Shown here piece after piece: positions 18,801-26,025 of a stretch of 64,000 nt of DNA (position 1 is its first letter; every line of letters begins with the position of its first letter). The stretch spans positions 1-64,000 of the forward strand of contig NZ_JAFKFX010000041.1 of assembly GCF_017308075.1 (NCBI RefSeq), in the 5' to 3' direction. Both the position numbers and the translations under genes were made by a program. A model generated the notes under the pieces. It was not told the DNA's origin and did not search any database. It was given only the letters and a program-made list of their open reading frames with translations. Origin of the DNA: Allobosea sp. GTDB lineage: Bacteria > Pseudomonadota > Alphaproteobacteria > Rhizobiales > Beijerinckiaceae.

Positions 18801-19499
18801 AGGCCGGCACAACCCGGTGGACGAGAGCATGCGTGCCTGAGAGAAGCCGATGAAGGGCACGGGCGAGAGCAGCATGTTCACACCGCCGACGATCGCCAGC
18901 TCGATGTCGCCGGCACGCAGCGCCGAGACCGCCTGTGTCAGCGCGACGAACGAGGACGAGCACGCCGCGTCGACCGTGAAGCTCGGGCCCTTGAGGTCGA
19001 AGACATAGGACAGCCGGTTGGCGAGAACCGACAGCGCATTGCCGGTCATGAAGTGGCTGCCGATCACGGCGGGATCGAGCGCCCCAACGCTCTGGTAGTC
19101 GGCCAGGGAGGCGCCGACATAGACGCCGATATTGCGGCCAGCGAGCGAGGAGGGCGGCAGACCGGCATCCTCGCAGGCGCGCCAGGCTGCCGTCAGCAGC
19201 AGACGCTGCTGCGGGTCCATCTGCTGCGCTTCTCGCGGCGAGATGTTGAACGGTGTCGGATCGAAGCCGAACGCGTCGTCGAGATAGCCCCCGGCGAAGG
19301 TGTAGGAGAAGCCGGGAGCAGGGTCGCCCGGACGAAGGAAACGCTCCACATTCCAGCGCCCATGAGGGCGGGCCGAAACGACGTTACGGCCGGCCGTCAG
19401 CAGCTCCCAGAAGGATTCGAGACTATTCGCACCCGGAAGGATGCACGAAGCGCCGATAATCGCGGCTTCGGTGGGAATTGACTGCTGTCGGAGCGACAT
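12852..19499 (-). CDS. Iterative-type reducing type I PKS, KS-AT-DH-psiMT-ER-KR (frame broken by TAG)
   Basis: Domains by residue: KS 8-430 with Cys180 (DAACSSS), His315 (EAHGTGT) and His353 (SNIGHLEAASG); AT 540-840 with Ser633 (GHSVGE) and YPFHS near 735; DH 901-1190 with His941 (HxxxGxxxxP) and Asp1106; a degenerate methyltransferase-like region about 1280-1530, whose SAM loop reads VLVAGDWNSG instead of a glycine-rich motif; ER about 1740-2055 with VHGAAGGVGLAAIQ; KR from 2065. The KR tyrosine and ACP lie beyond the stop, at 12072-12851. There is no thioesterase. One fully reducing module suggests iterative synthesis of a long alkyl chain. The start is the ATG at 19499 (AGGA about 11 bases upstream); a longer frame to 19598 is less likely because its N-terminus is unlike KS proteins. 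Confidence 0.92.
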   Translation of the reverse strand: MSLRQQSIPTEAAIIGASCILPGANSLESFWELLTAGRNVVSARPHGRWNVERFLRPGDPAPGFSYTFAGGYLDDAFGFDPTPFNISPREAQQMDPQQRLLLTAAWRACEDAGLPPSSLAGRNIGVYVGASLADYQSVGALDPAVIGSHFMTGNALSVLANRLSYVFDLKGPSFTVDAACSSSFVALTQAVSALRAGDIELAIVGGVNMLLSPVPFIGFSQARMLSSTGLCRPFSEAADGYVRSEGAVVLLLQREPEAVAAGRRIRSVVVAAGTNADGRTNGISLPSQESQQNLIETVYRSAGIAPEALAFVEAHGTGTKIGDPIEAAAIGEGLGRRRSAPLPIGSVKSNIGHLEAASGLASLLKASLALEHRLAPRSLFTEERNTAIAFDELNLSPLTQPLTLTSDDGDLFAGVCNYGFGGTNGHAILRAARDHKPEPAGTNGSGARQAEVLLVSGGTADALKTRSLQIAETVADGRAVARVASALAHQRELLPHRLAIAVPDGSTAAADVAASLRAFGQGSDLQGRGAAAVVHGAERGAVFVFSGNGAQFAQMGVAAYRTNPSFRREIDDIDRLYAEIAGWSIADHLRDGVPDEQLELTSVAQPLIFAIQSALAAVLAEYGVRPLGALGHSVGEVAAAECCGLLSRRDALRVMHKRSRHQETVRGKGRMLVLASNPANVEDLIRQAGTSEVDIAAYNSASSTTVSGPAEQLDVLARLARRSRIASVPLAVDYPFHSRALEVVREGLLRDLGGIAGQEPQIPFYSTVTGHSLAPAMLDASYWWHNIRRPVRFAEAIEAALAAHPEAAFVEIAPRPILVGPIADILRASQAQNPILSTLSASDPADRDPIRGVVARMVVNGVRHEQQAVFGEPPAAVEALPPYPFQPEQYHFDGTSEALNAHGRLIASLPLHPLLGARVSNGSPEWRNLLDPVLLPYLGDHRVDGGVVMPAAALIELALAASRELFGAVPLEIAEFDITKAMTFADDETREISTRHFEHTGTIEIWSRRRFAGSDWILHARGVLGPLHTASAAQTPEIPAVENPILNEGAEIYAAAERAGLDYGPRFQVVLSTRRDDTVGESRLSVPDGGVGAYDDLHVLHPVSLDGSFHGLFLARPQRDGERKAHLPIRFRQIRVWKPGAKITHSVTKLLRETDRFKTLSVSLMCDRGELVASIEAAVLRSVHLVKPFMVERTFREERLAVAPVALPPPPLAAADPGRGQPGEAKQLSLLLKAFAVSLARKLCCDLLPPESGDSFESAATSGVIATAAQPLFGMARDILAMAGGLESTEAGTRLSATFAMPSPEALLGTLMQRFPAANRELRLAAQALTQAGPFLRTGEIDTRPAGFAHDQWSLLGLSGPLRDTVGHTLDLWTAAATRPLRVLVAGDWNSGLAEALATATREGRIKVMLAVANAARADEQRHWPGVGSLFDMLVLDGSEKSAPWRFDALISFGMPLSPFQETNEAAQRSAIDLLEDGAPILLAAPVDDLHLAFLLGSSTQSIWQDRGNPSLGGTDGLRRRLESARVVAVETGHDADRVLALASARAVRSDIAPAASDHVAIVGAHEARYGLANPEIVDRDHIEALGTWLAALPPGERATVVVAPEAPDAPPTSRLAARIETLAALLKLLAEAGRPCRMLVLTQNAHTGDGARLGEDAGVSAFTRVAINEFPEIDLRLVDISDAAGVDLTGILALDNAERDIRITDSGVEVSRIRRGIALDTPLGPHERAVLHFADGVGLDGFEWQRQPREAPRDGEIEVEIVASGLNYRDVMVGLGLLDDDLLGAGLTRAALGFECAGRVSRVGPGVTRLRPGDPVMGFAAGAFASHITCPDWHFFPAPDGLDLEAAATIPVAFSTAWYALVARGHVRAGEDVLVHGAAGGVGLAAIQIAKLHGARVFGTASNEARRAIATAAGADAVFDSRQERFAGEIRRQFGPVDVVLNSLAGPAMLASFRLLKPFGRFLELGKRDFLDNTQLALRPFLRNIAYSGVDLDELLAVDPDLVRGMMTELSEAFRTQGLRPLTYRSFEAYEVGAAFRTMQASEHVGKIVIRPPRTARTDLASLDYTVPPGLHIVVGGTAGLGFATAQWLARKGASHVALLSRRGAVDEELASQLAEMRTAGTQVIVEALDICDGAAVRETVARLARDHGPLRGVIHAAVHLDDGLIANLAPERLEAVLRTKVDGIINLSEATADHQLDFFVAYSSATTLIGSPG

Positions 19500-19611
19500 G
19501 GACTTAGACAATCCTAGCGAAATGATACGACCCGCCCGGCGCTTCTCGGCACTATTGTCCCACCATATGCTCCCTGCTGATAAGGGGGCTTCAGGCAAAA
19601 AACAATCCGAG

Positions 19612-20901
19612 TCACGTCCGGGCCGCCTGATCGGTCAGGATCGTGTGAATGAAATGTGACAGTGACGAAAAGTAATCCGACCAGGTGAGCTCGGCATAGC
19701 CGGGAGACGGGGCCAGACGGCGGGGCTCCCCGGACAGCAGCGCGGCGATGGCGGCCTCCCAGCCCGGGCCGTCGATCGGATCGACGAATGTCGTCCCCGG
19801 ATGTCCCACTTCGCGATGCGCAGGGATGTCGGAGGCGATGACCGGCGTGCCGAGGACAGCCGCTTCCACGACCGGCAGGCCGAAGCCCTCGATGAAGGAC
19901 GGCATCAGCAATGCGCGCGCGCCGCTGATCAGCCGCTTGAGCGCCGGGGTCGAGAGGCCGTGAAGCACATGGATGTAGTCGCTCACCTGGCCGGAGCGCC
20001 GCAGGCGATCGAGAATCAGGTCGCCCTGCCAGCCCTTGGCGCCCGCGATCACGAGATGCGGCGTGGCTGGACCATGCTTGCGATACAGGCGCTTCCAGAC
20101 CTCGAGAAGCAGAAGATGATTCTTTCTCAGCTCTACCGCGCCGCAGATCACGAAATACGGGACGCCGGTCAGGGTCGGATCCGGGTCGGGTGCCCCGCGA
20201 AAGATCGAGGGGACGGGCAAGGGCAGCGCAAGTGTCGGCAGTGCCTTGGCGCCGCGGCGCTCCAGCTCCGTTTCGATCGCCTTCTGGGCCGTTCGTGTGG
20301 TGACGATCAGACCGGCGGCATAGCGCGCGGTCTGATCGACCATGGTCGCGTGCGCCTTGACGGCGTGCGGGGCGACGTATTCCGGTGTCTCCAGCGGAAT
20401 GACGTCGTGCAGCATGAAGAGCGGCCGGATATCGGGCCGCCGGTTCAGCCAGCGCAGAAGGAACGGCACCGTCAGACCGACCTGGCCGACATTGACGTAG
20501 ACCGTGTCGCGCCCGAGGCTCGCAACCGCATCCTCGCCAAGGCCGATGCCCGTCGCCTTGAGCAGGGCGGTCATGCGCGCCGTGAGGGTGAGAGCGCCGT
20601 TTGAGGGTAGGTACCAGGAGGATTTGCCGGCCTGGATCGTCGGAGCGAGCGATGTCCAGGCGCCGTCGATCGCGGGCTGCCTGTTCTCCGCCCAAAGTTC
20701 CTCGAGACGCGTGAGGCCACGCAGGACGCGCTCGCGCGAGAAGGTCCGGGTGCCCCATGCCGTGGGCAGGATCGCGCAGCAATCTTCCGTCGAGTGCTCA
20801 AAGAAATGGCGCGCATAGGCCAGATCGACGCGGTCGATGCCCCGTGGCGTCAGGGACAGCGGCCCCAGCAGAAGGCGTGTCGCGTCATAGGCAATAGGCA
20901 C
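19612..20901 (-). CDS. GT4-family glycosyltransferase
   Basis: A GT-B glycosyltransferase of 429 residues with PSFIEGFGLPVVEAAVLG as donor-binding region and VICGAVELRKNHLLLLEVW in the C-terminal Rossmann fold. The start chosen is GTG at 20901, preceded by AGGA at a six-base spacing; an ATG 19 codons earlier adds a tail without family character. It resembles the GT4 at 9302-10717 in fold but is not a close copy. It lies 112 bases upstream of the PKS on the same strand and may share its transcript. Likely adds a sugar to the lipid or glycan of this locus. Confidence 0.88.
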   Translation of the reverse strand: MPIAYDATRLLLGPLSLTPRGIDRVDLAYARHFFEHSTEDCCAILPTAWGTRTFSRERVLRGLTRLEELWAENRQPAIDGAWTSLAPTIQAGKSSWYLPSNGALTLTARMTALLKATGIGLGEDAVASLGRDTVYVNVGQVGLTVPFLLRWLNRRPDIRPLFMLHDVIPLETPEYVAPHAVKAHATMVDQTARYAAGLIVTTRTAQKAIETELERRGAKALPTLALPLPVPSIFRGAPDPDPTLTGVPYFVICGAVELRKNHLLLLEVWKRLYRKHGPATPHLVIAGAKGWQGDLILDRLRRSGQVSDYIHVLHGLSTPALKRLISGARALLMPSFIEGFGLPVVEAAVLGTPVIASDIPAHREVGHPGTTFVDPIDGPGWEAAIAALLSGEPRRLAPSPGYAELTWSDYFSSLSHFIHTILTDQAART

Positions 20902-21019
20902 TAAAGATCCTAAAATTCGTTTAGTTGTGACGGTCGGCCATCGTCGCCTGCTTGCCAAGACAGCCGAGTAGAACGGACTTCATGTCGAAAATCAATCCGA
21001 TCTATACGCCCGGCGATAC

Positions 21020-21745
21020 TTGCAACCAGCGATCCGTTCGGCGATAGCTGGTTCCACGATTGGCATCAAGCAGTCACCGCCTTTGATACGCATACACAAC
21101 AGCCTGGTCCGCTCCCTTGAGAGGAAGGCGCTGGACTGGCTCGTCGGGCGCGCGCCCGCGCGCGTCACGCCCGATTTCCTGACGGCTTTCGGGATCATCG
21201 GCGCCGGGATCACGCTCGTCGGCTATGTGCTGGCCAGCTGGTCTCCCGGCTTCCTGTGGCTGGCCACATTGGGCCTCGTGCTTCACTGGCTCGGCGATTC
21301 GCTCGATGGCAGCCTCGCGCGCTTCAGGAAGATCGAGCGCCCGCGATACGGCTATTTTCTCGACCAGTCGATCGATGTCGTCGGGAACCTGCTGATCTGC
21401 GTCGGCATGGGCCTGTCGCCCTATGTACGCATGGATGTGGCGCTATTCGCGCTCGCCGGCTACCACGCCTTGTCGATCTATTCCCAGGTCAGGGCCTGCG
21501 TGTCCGGCGAATTCCACGTCTCCCTGGCCGGCTGGGGCCCAACGGAGATGCGCCTGCTCATCATACTGATGAATACCATGGTCTTCTTCTTCGGCGCGCC
21601 GATCTTCGAGGTGGGTGGTCTGGCGATGACCTGGTGCGACGTCTCCGTCCTGCTGATGGCAGCCGGCTTCTTCGTGACCTTCGTGCACTTGCTCGCGAGC
21701 TATGCCCGGCAGCTGGCTCGCGAGGAGGGCGACACCGGCAAATAG
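21020..21745 (+). CDS. CDP-alcohol phosphatidyltransferase family membrane protein
   Basis: The full CDP-alcohol phosphotransferase signature is present: DSLDGSLAR, nine residues, G, three, D, three, D (through DQSID, near residues 93-119). Five or six hydrophobic segments make it an integral inner-membrane enzyme of about 220-241 residues. Family members transfer a phospho-alcohol from a CDP-linked donor to another alcohol (PgsA, Pss, inositol phosphate synthases). No ATG fits; the frame can open with TTG at 21020 or TTG at 21083, so the N-terminus is uncertain. In a sphingoid-like locus it could attach a phospho-headgroup, but the substrate is unknown. Divergent from the GT4 gene at 20901. 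Confidence 0.88.
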   Translation: MQPAIRSAIAGSTIGIKQSPPLIRIHNSLVRSLERKALDWLVGRAPARVTPDFLTAFGIIGAGITLVGYVLASWSPGFLWLATLGLVLHWLGDSLDGSLARFRKIERPRYGYFLDQSIDVVGNLLICVGMGLSPYVRMDVALFALAGYHALSIYSQVRACVSGEFHVSLAGWGPTEMRLLIILMNTMVFFFGAPIFEVGGLAMTWCDVSVLLMAAGFFVTFVHLLASYARQLAREEGDTGK

Positions 21746-21778
21746 CGACGCATCGCCACCCGAAACGGCGTTGGATGG

Positions 21779-23554
21779 CTATCCGTAATAGGCGATGTAT
21801 TTCCGGAAATACGCCTCCCAGGTCAGCCATTCGCCCCGAACCAGGTACGTCCGACGAGCGTCCGCCCAGCCCATTCCCAGCGCCGCCGCGACTTTCGGGT
21901 GGATAGGCACCTGCAGGCGACGCAGCGAGTTCAGCGAGCCGGGCAGCAGGAAATGCAGGGGCAGTCCGAGCTCGCGCGCAACCTGCCGGACCAGCATTTT
22001 CATGATTCGGCCATTGGGGTGGGCCGTCGTATAGAAGGTCTGCTTGCTCCTGAAATTCTCGAGGATGTAGGCCCCGATCCCGGCCGCGAATTTTCGGTCC
22101 ATGTCCTCGAGGCGCGCCTGCTCGAAACGGTGCAGGCGGTTGAAGTCGACGACCCGCTCGATATCGAGCGACTCATAAGCCCGGAAGCGTTGCTCGTGAT
22201 CGGGGATTTCCTTGCGCAGCCGCGCCAGGAGGCCGTCGAAATAGGTGAACTCGAAATTCGGGAAGTCGCGATTGCGGGCCAGCTTGTCGTCCGGCCCGTT
22301 GAAGGCGTCGAAGGGCCAGGGCGAGGCGAAGCGCACGCAGGGGTAACGCAGCGTCGGCAGGTCGCTCGGCACATGCGCGCGCAGCGGATACTGGTCCCAT
22401 TCCCGAATGTCCTGGACGAGGAGGAGATCGCATTCCTCCAAATCGCGCCGGCCCTGCTCGTGCAGATTGGCAGGCAGCTCCATATAGTGGTGCTTGACCG
22501 AGAAATGGCGCGAAAAGCCGGAATGATGACGAAGCGCCTCGGCGAGAAGATTGCCCTGGCAGTTCCCGAAGATGACGATCTGCTTCCTGACGCCTCGGCG
22601 GGCGGCCGGCCTCCCGGAGGATTGCTGCGATGGTGGAGCGAGGGGTTCTGCGGAGAACCGGTGCAGATCAAGCGCGGTGAGGAGGATGTCCGCATTGCGG
22701 AAGTGGCTCAGGCGGATATCGATCGAGCGCGGCACGCCGGCATCCAGGCCCAGATCCCGCGGCACGGTGAATTCGAAGGAAACGCGGCCGGATTCCAACT
22801 CGCTCGTCCCGAACCGGCCTTCCCCGAGCGGAATGCCGTCCCGCGTCCTGACCGTGACTGCGAGTGCCTCGTCGGAGATGTTGCGGGCGCGCCTGAGAAC
22901 GCAGCCGATTTCTGCGCGATAGCTGCCCGCCGGCAGCCGCAGGATCGCCGAGCTGCGGCCGAGCTTGAGGCGTGTGACGGACAAGGGCGAAAGGCGCACC
23001 GCGCCGGGGGCGGGAAGGGTTCGCAGCCGGCCGAGTAGCCGCCATGGCGCGAGTTCGGCCGGCGCTTTGGCAGCGCAGTCTGCGGACGCCTCGCGATGCA
23101 GCGTCACTTCGAGCATGGTCAAGAAGGCATTGCCGAAATGCGTGAAGCGGAACTCGAAAGGGGCGTCGGCGCCGCTTTCGATGCTCAGATCTGCTGGAAC
23201 CGTGAATGTCAGGCTCTGCTCGCCGTCGCGAAGCTCGGCTGCGCTGTAGTCGCGCCAGCCCCGCAGGATCCGATTCTGCGCGATGACCTCGAGACCCATG
23301 ACGGGGTGCTCGCCCTGCAGCGGCATCTTCACCCGACAGCGGAAGGACAGGCGGTATCGCCCTGCCTCGAGGCGCAGGAAGGGGCCGTAGAGAAAGGCCT
23401 GGGCCGGGATCAGGAACACGACCGATACGGTGCCGTCGGCCCAGCGCCTCGCTGGTTCGCGAACCTCCATCACGGGCAGGAGCGGCCGGGCCTCGTCATC
23501 GCGAGACTGCCGAGGCGCCCCCGGCGTCGTCTTGACTTGATCTAGAGCATCCAT
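21779..23554 (-). CDS. WcbI-like polysaccharide biosynthesis protein with duplicated N-terminal beta domain
   Basis: A 591-residue protein. The C-terminal half (from about 318) begins VIFGNCQGNLLAEAL and matches the WcbI family, found in capsule loci and proposed to be an acetyltransferase. The N-terminal half is two successive domains (about 30-155 and 185-300) with the same pattern: a LRLEAGRYRLSFRCRV or LRLPAGSYRAEIGCVL strand pair, a FTVP strand, then FTHFGNAFLTMLEV or LSHFRNADILLTAL. This looks like an internal duplication of a beta-sandwich, possibly sugar-binding. A related domain ends the protein at 37212-38186. The ATG at 23554 is preferred to a TTG four codons upstream. Convergent with the CDP-alcohol transferase gene. 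Confidence 0.8.
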   Translation of the reverse strand: MDALDQVKTTPGAPRQSRDDEARPLLPVMEVREPARRWADGTVSVVFLIPAQAFLYGPFLRLEAGRYRLSFRCRVKMPLQGEHPVMGLEVIAQNRILRGWRDYSAAELRDGEQSLTFTVPADLSIESGADAPFEFRFTHFGNAFLTMLEVTLHREASADCAAKAPAELAPWRLLGRLRTLPAPGAVRLSPLSVTRLKLGRSSAILRLPAGSYRAEIGCVLRRARNISDEALAVTVRTRDGIPLGEGRFGTSELESGRVSFEFTVPRDLGLDAGVPRSIDIRLSHFRNADILLTALDLHRFSAEPLAPPSQQSSGRPAARRGVRKQIVIFGNCQGNLLAEALRHHSGFSRHFSVKHHYMELPANLHEQGRRDLEECDLLLVQDIREWDQYPLRAHVPSDLPTLRYPCVRFASPWPFDAFNGPDDKLARNRDFPNFEFTYFDGLLARLRKEIPDHEQRFRAYESLDIERVVDFNRLHRFEQARLEDMDRKFAAGIGAYILENFRSKQTFYTTAHPNGRIMKMLVRQVARELGLPLHFLLPGSLNSLRRLQVPIHPKVAAALGMGWADARRTYLVRGEWLTWEAYFRKYIAYYG

Positions 23555-23820
23555 CCTCTGTTCCAACAGGTCGGGCCCGGCTCCTCTGCGTGATCCGCGA
23601 CGATCCTGCAGAACGGCCCGCCTCGCAAGCCGACCCGGTCCAGCTCTAACATCACTGACGCGGCCATGCAGCCATGGCGCGTCGGCTTTCCAGGTTGATC
23701 TGGTGGGAGGTGCGCTCCATAGAAGGCTACGGGCTCCTTCCAGGTCCTCTCCATGGCAGAGAAGACGGCAGTATACTATTCGAAGATCGCTGACGGCGCT
23801 CGTTCCACAGATGGATCGCT

Positions 23821-25566
23821 ATGAGTCATTTTTCGTCCCTGGCAGAGGTCTTGCAACATCAGGCCATGACGAGGCCGGAGATCGCCGCCGTGACGGTCTA
23901 TTCCGACCGCCCGGGTGAGCCTTCGAAACTCAGCTTCGCCGAGCTCTACGCGCAGGCGGCGCATCTGGCCCGGCAGCTCGCGGCCGAGACGGTGCCGGGC
24001 GATCGCGCCCTGCTGGTCTTTCCGTCCTGTCTCGAATTCGTCGTCGCCTATTTCGCCTGCCTGATCGCCGGGGTGGCGGCGGTGCCGATGATGCCGCCGC
24101 GCCGCAATGCGAACCATGATGCCAGCGCCGCCATCATCGCCGACTGCGCGCCGCGCCTGGCGCTGAGCCCGGCATCGGATCCTGATCCGCGCGGCCTGCT
24201 GCGCGAGCGTCTGGCCGCGCGCGGCATCCGCCATCTCCCGGTCGCCCTGGCATCCCGGCCGAACCAGGCCGGAGAACGCCGGAGCAACCCGACGGGCCTC
24301 GCCTTCCTGCAATACACCTCGGGTTCCACCTCCGCCCCGAAGGGGGTCATGGTCAGCCATCGCAATCTCCTGGCCAATCTGGAGATGATGCGGCAGCGTC
24401 TGGGGAACCATACGGGCTCGGCGCATGTGAGCTGGATTCCGCTCTATCACGATCTCGGCCTGATCATGAACCTGCTGCAGCCGATCTATCTCGGCGCGCC
24501 TTGCGTTCTCATGACGCCATCGGGCTTCATGCATCGCCCGCTCAACTGGCTGAGGGCCATTCACGAGCATCGTGCCGAGGTCGCTGCGGCGCCAAATTTC
24601 GCCTTCGATCTCTGCGTCGACCGTTTCCGGCCCGAGCAGATGGAGGGCATCGACCTCGGCGGATGGAAGATCGCGCTCAACGGCGCCGAGCCGGTGCGCG
24701 CGGCGACGCTGGAACGGTTCAGCGCCACCTTCGCCGCCTATGGCTTCGCGCCCGAAGCGATGCGGCCGGCCTACGGGCTGGCAGAGGCGACATTGCTGGT
24801 GAGCGCCGCGGAGCGGGGCAGCCTGCCCCGGACGCGCGAGGTCAGCGCCCGGGCGCTGAAGGCCGCGCGAATCGCCTCGCCGGAGGGGGAGGGCGACTGC
24901 CAGAGAATAGTCAGCTGCGGCTCGCCGATGACGGGGCTATCCATCGCCATCGTCGACCCGGACACGTTGCATCCGGTGCAGCCGGGCCGGATCGGCGAGA
25001 TCTGGATCCGGGCCGACAGCGTCGCCGACGGCTATTGGCTGCGTCCGGAAGAGAGCGAGCGGGTTTTCGAGGCCCGGCCACAGCGGGCGGGGACAGAAGC
25101 CGAAGATAACTGGCTCAGGACCGGCGATCTCGGCCATCTCGACGAGGCTGGCGAACTCTATGTCGTCGGCCGGATCAAGGACGTCATGATCATCCGCGGC
25201 GTCAACCATTACCCGCAGGACATCGAGGCTACGGTCGCGGCGAGCCATCCCGCCCTGCGGCGGGATCACGGCGCGGCCTTCACTATCACGGACGAGCATG
25301 GCATCGAGCGCATCGTCGTCGTCCAGGAAATCGAGCGCAGCCGGCGCCACGCCGTCGTCGAGGCGGAGGTGGTCGCGGCGATCCAGGCGGCGGTGGTGAA
25401 CAATCACGACGTCGCCGCCGACCGGATCGTTCTGATCCGGACCGGCTCGCTGCCGAAGACCACGAGCGGCAAGGTCCAGCGCGATCTGACCCGGCGCCGC
25501 TTGTCGGAGGGAACGCTCGAACGATGGAATCTGCCCGAGCGGCCGGGGGAAACCATCCCCGCCTGA
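23821..25566 (+). CDS. Fatty acyl-AMP ligase (FAAL)-like enzyme
   Basis: A 581-residue adenylate-forming enzyme. Its ATP loop is LQYTSGSTSAPKGVMVSH (about 162-179); WIPLYHDLGLI near 205-215 and the AAAPNFAFDLC segment are typical of FAAL enzymes (FadD32 type); LRTGDLGHLDEAGELYVVGR and LPKTTSGKVQR complete the C-terminal motifs. FAALs activate fatty acids as acyl-adenylates and pass them to a carrier protein rather than to CoA. The next gene encodes just such an ACP. It could supply a fatty-acyl starter to the PKS or an acyl group to the acyltransferase; both are inference. Confidence 0.92.
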   Translation: MSHFSSLAEVLQHQAMTRPEIAAVTVYSDRPGEPSKLSFAELYAQAAHLARQLAAETVPGDRALLVFPSCLEFVVAYFACLIAGVAAVPMMPPRRNANHDASAAIIADCAPRLALSPASDPDPRGLLRERLAARGIRHLPVALASRPNQAGERRSNPTGLAFLQYTSGSTSAPKGVMVSHRNLLANLEMMRQRLGNHTGSAHVSWIPLYHDLGLIMNLLQPIYLGAPCVLMTPSGFMHRPLNWLRAIHEHRAEVAAAPNFAFDLCVDRFRPEQMEGIDLGGWKIALNGAEPVRAATLERFSATFAAYGFAPEAMRPAYGLAEATLLVSAAERGSLPRTREVSARALKAARIASPEGEGDCQRIVSCGSPMTGLSIAIVDPDTLHPVQPGRIGEIWIRADSVADGYWLRPEESERVFEARPQRAGTEAEDNWLRTGDLGHLDEAGELYVVGRIKDVMIIRGVNHYPQDIEATVAASHPALRRDHGAAFTITDEHGIERIVVVQEIERSRRHAVVEAEVVAAIQAAVVNNHDVAADRIVLIRTGSLPKTTSGKVQRDLTRRRLSEGTLERWNLPERPGETIPA

Positions 25567-25623
25567 CACGGACCCGTTCCGCTTCGCTTGAAATTGCTCT
25601 CGCTCCCCACCCGACGGATCGCC

Positions 25624-25869
25624 ATGCCACCCACTTCCGAGATTGAACGCTTCTGCACCGCCCGGCTTGCCGCCATGTTGGAGATCGACGAGGCCGGCAT
25701 CGCGCCGATGACGAGCTTCGCCAGCCTGGGGCTCGATTCGGCCGCCGCTGTCCATTTCGTCCTGGAGGTCGAGCAGGAATACGGCGTCGAGCTCTATCCG
25801 GGCGTCACGCAGGATTATCCGACGATTGCGCAGTTCGCCGAGCACCTCGCTGGCGCGGCAGCCCCCTAG
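25624..25869 (+). CDS. Stand-alone acyl carrier protein
   Basis: A small (81-residue) carrier protein with the phosphopantetheine attachment serine in FASLGLDSAAAVHFVLEVE, followed by the helix III region YPTIAQFAEHL. The ATG at 25624 gives normal ACP length; a TTG 12 codons earlier is unlikely. It directly follows the FAAL gene (57-base gap) and is the probable acceptor of its acyl-adenylate. Confidence 0.9.
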   Translation: MPPTSEIERFCTARLAAMLEIDEAGIAPMTSFASLGLDSAAAVHFVLEVEQEYGVELYPGVTQDYPTIAQFAEHLAGAAAP

Positions 25870-26025
25870 GCTGCTGCCGATCCGTTTGCGCATGCGGGCG
25901 GGGTTTTGCGTCTGGCTCCGCCATTGCCGTGCGATGCAACCTCGACGGGTTGCGCTGTTAACGATAGGTAGTCGCCTGCCGACGAACCGATGCGGCAGGG
26001 GACCCACCGGGATGGACCAGAGCTG

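Noticed and set aside
23772-23777. TATACT as a -10 element for the FAAL operon
   Set aside because: The hexamer is good, but no -35-like sequence lies 16-18 bases upstream, so I did not call a promoter.
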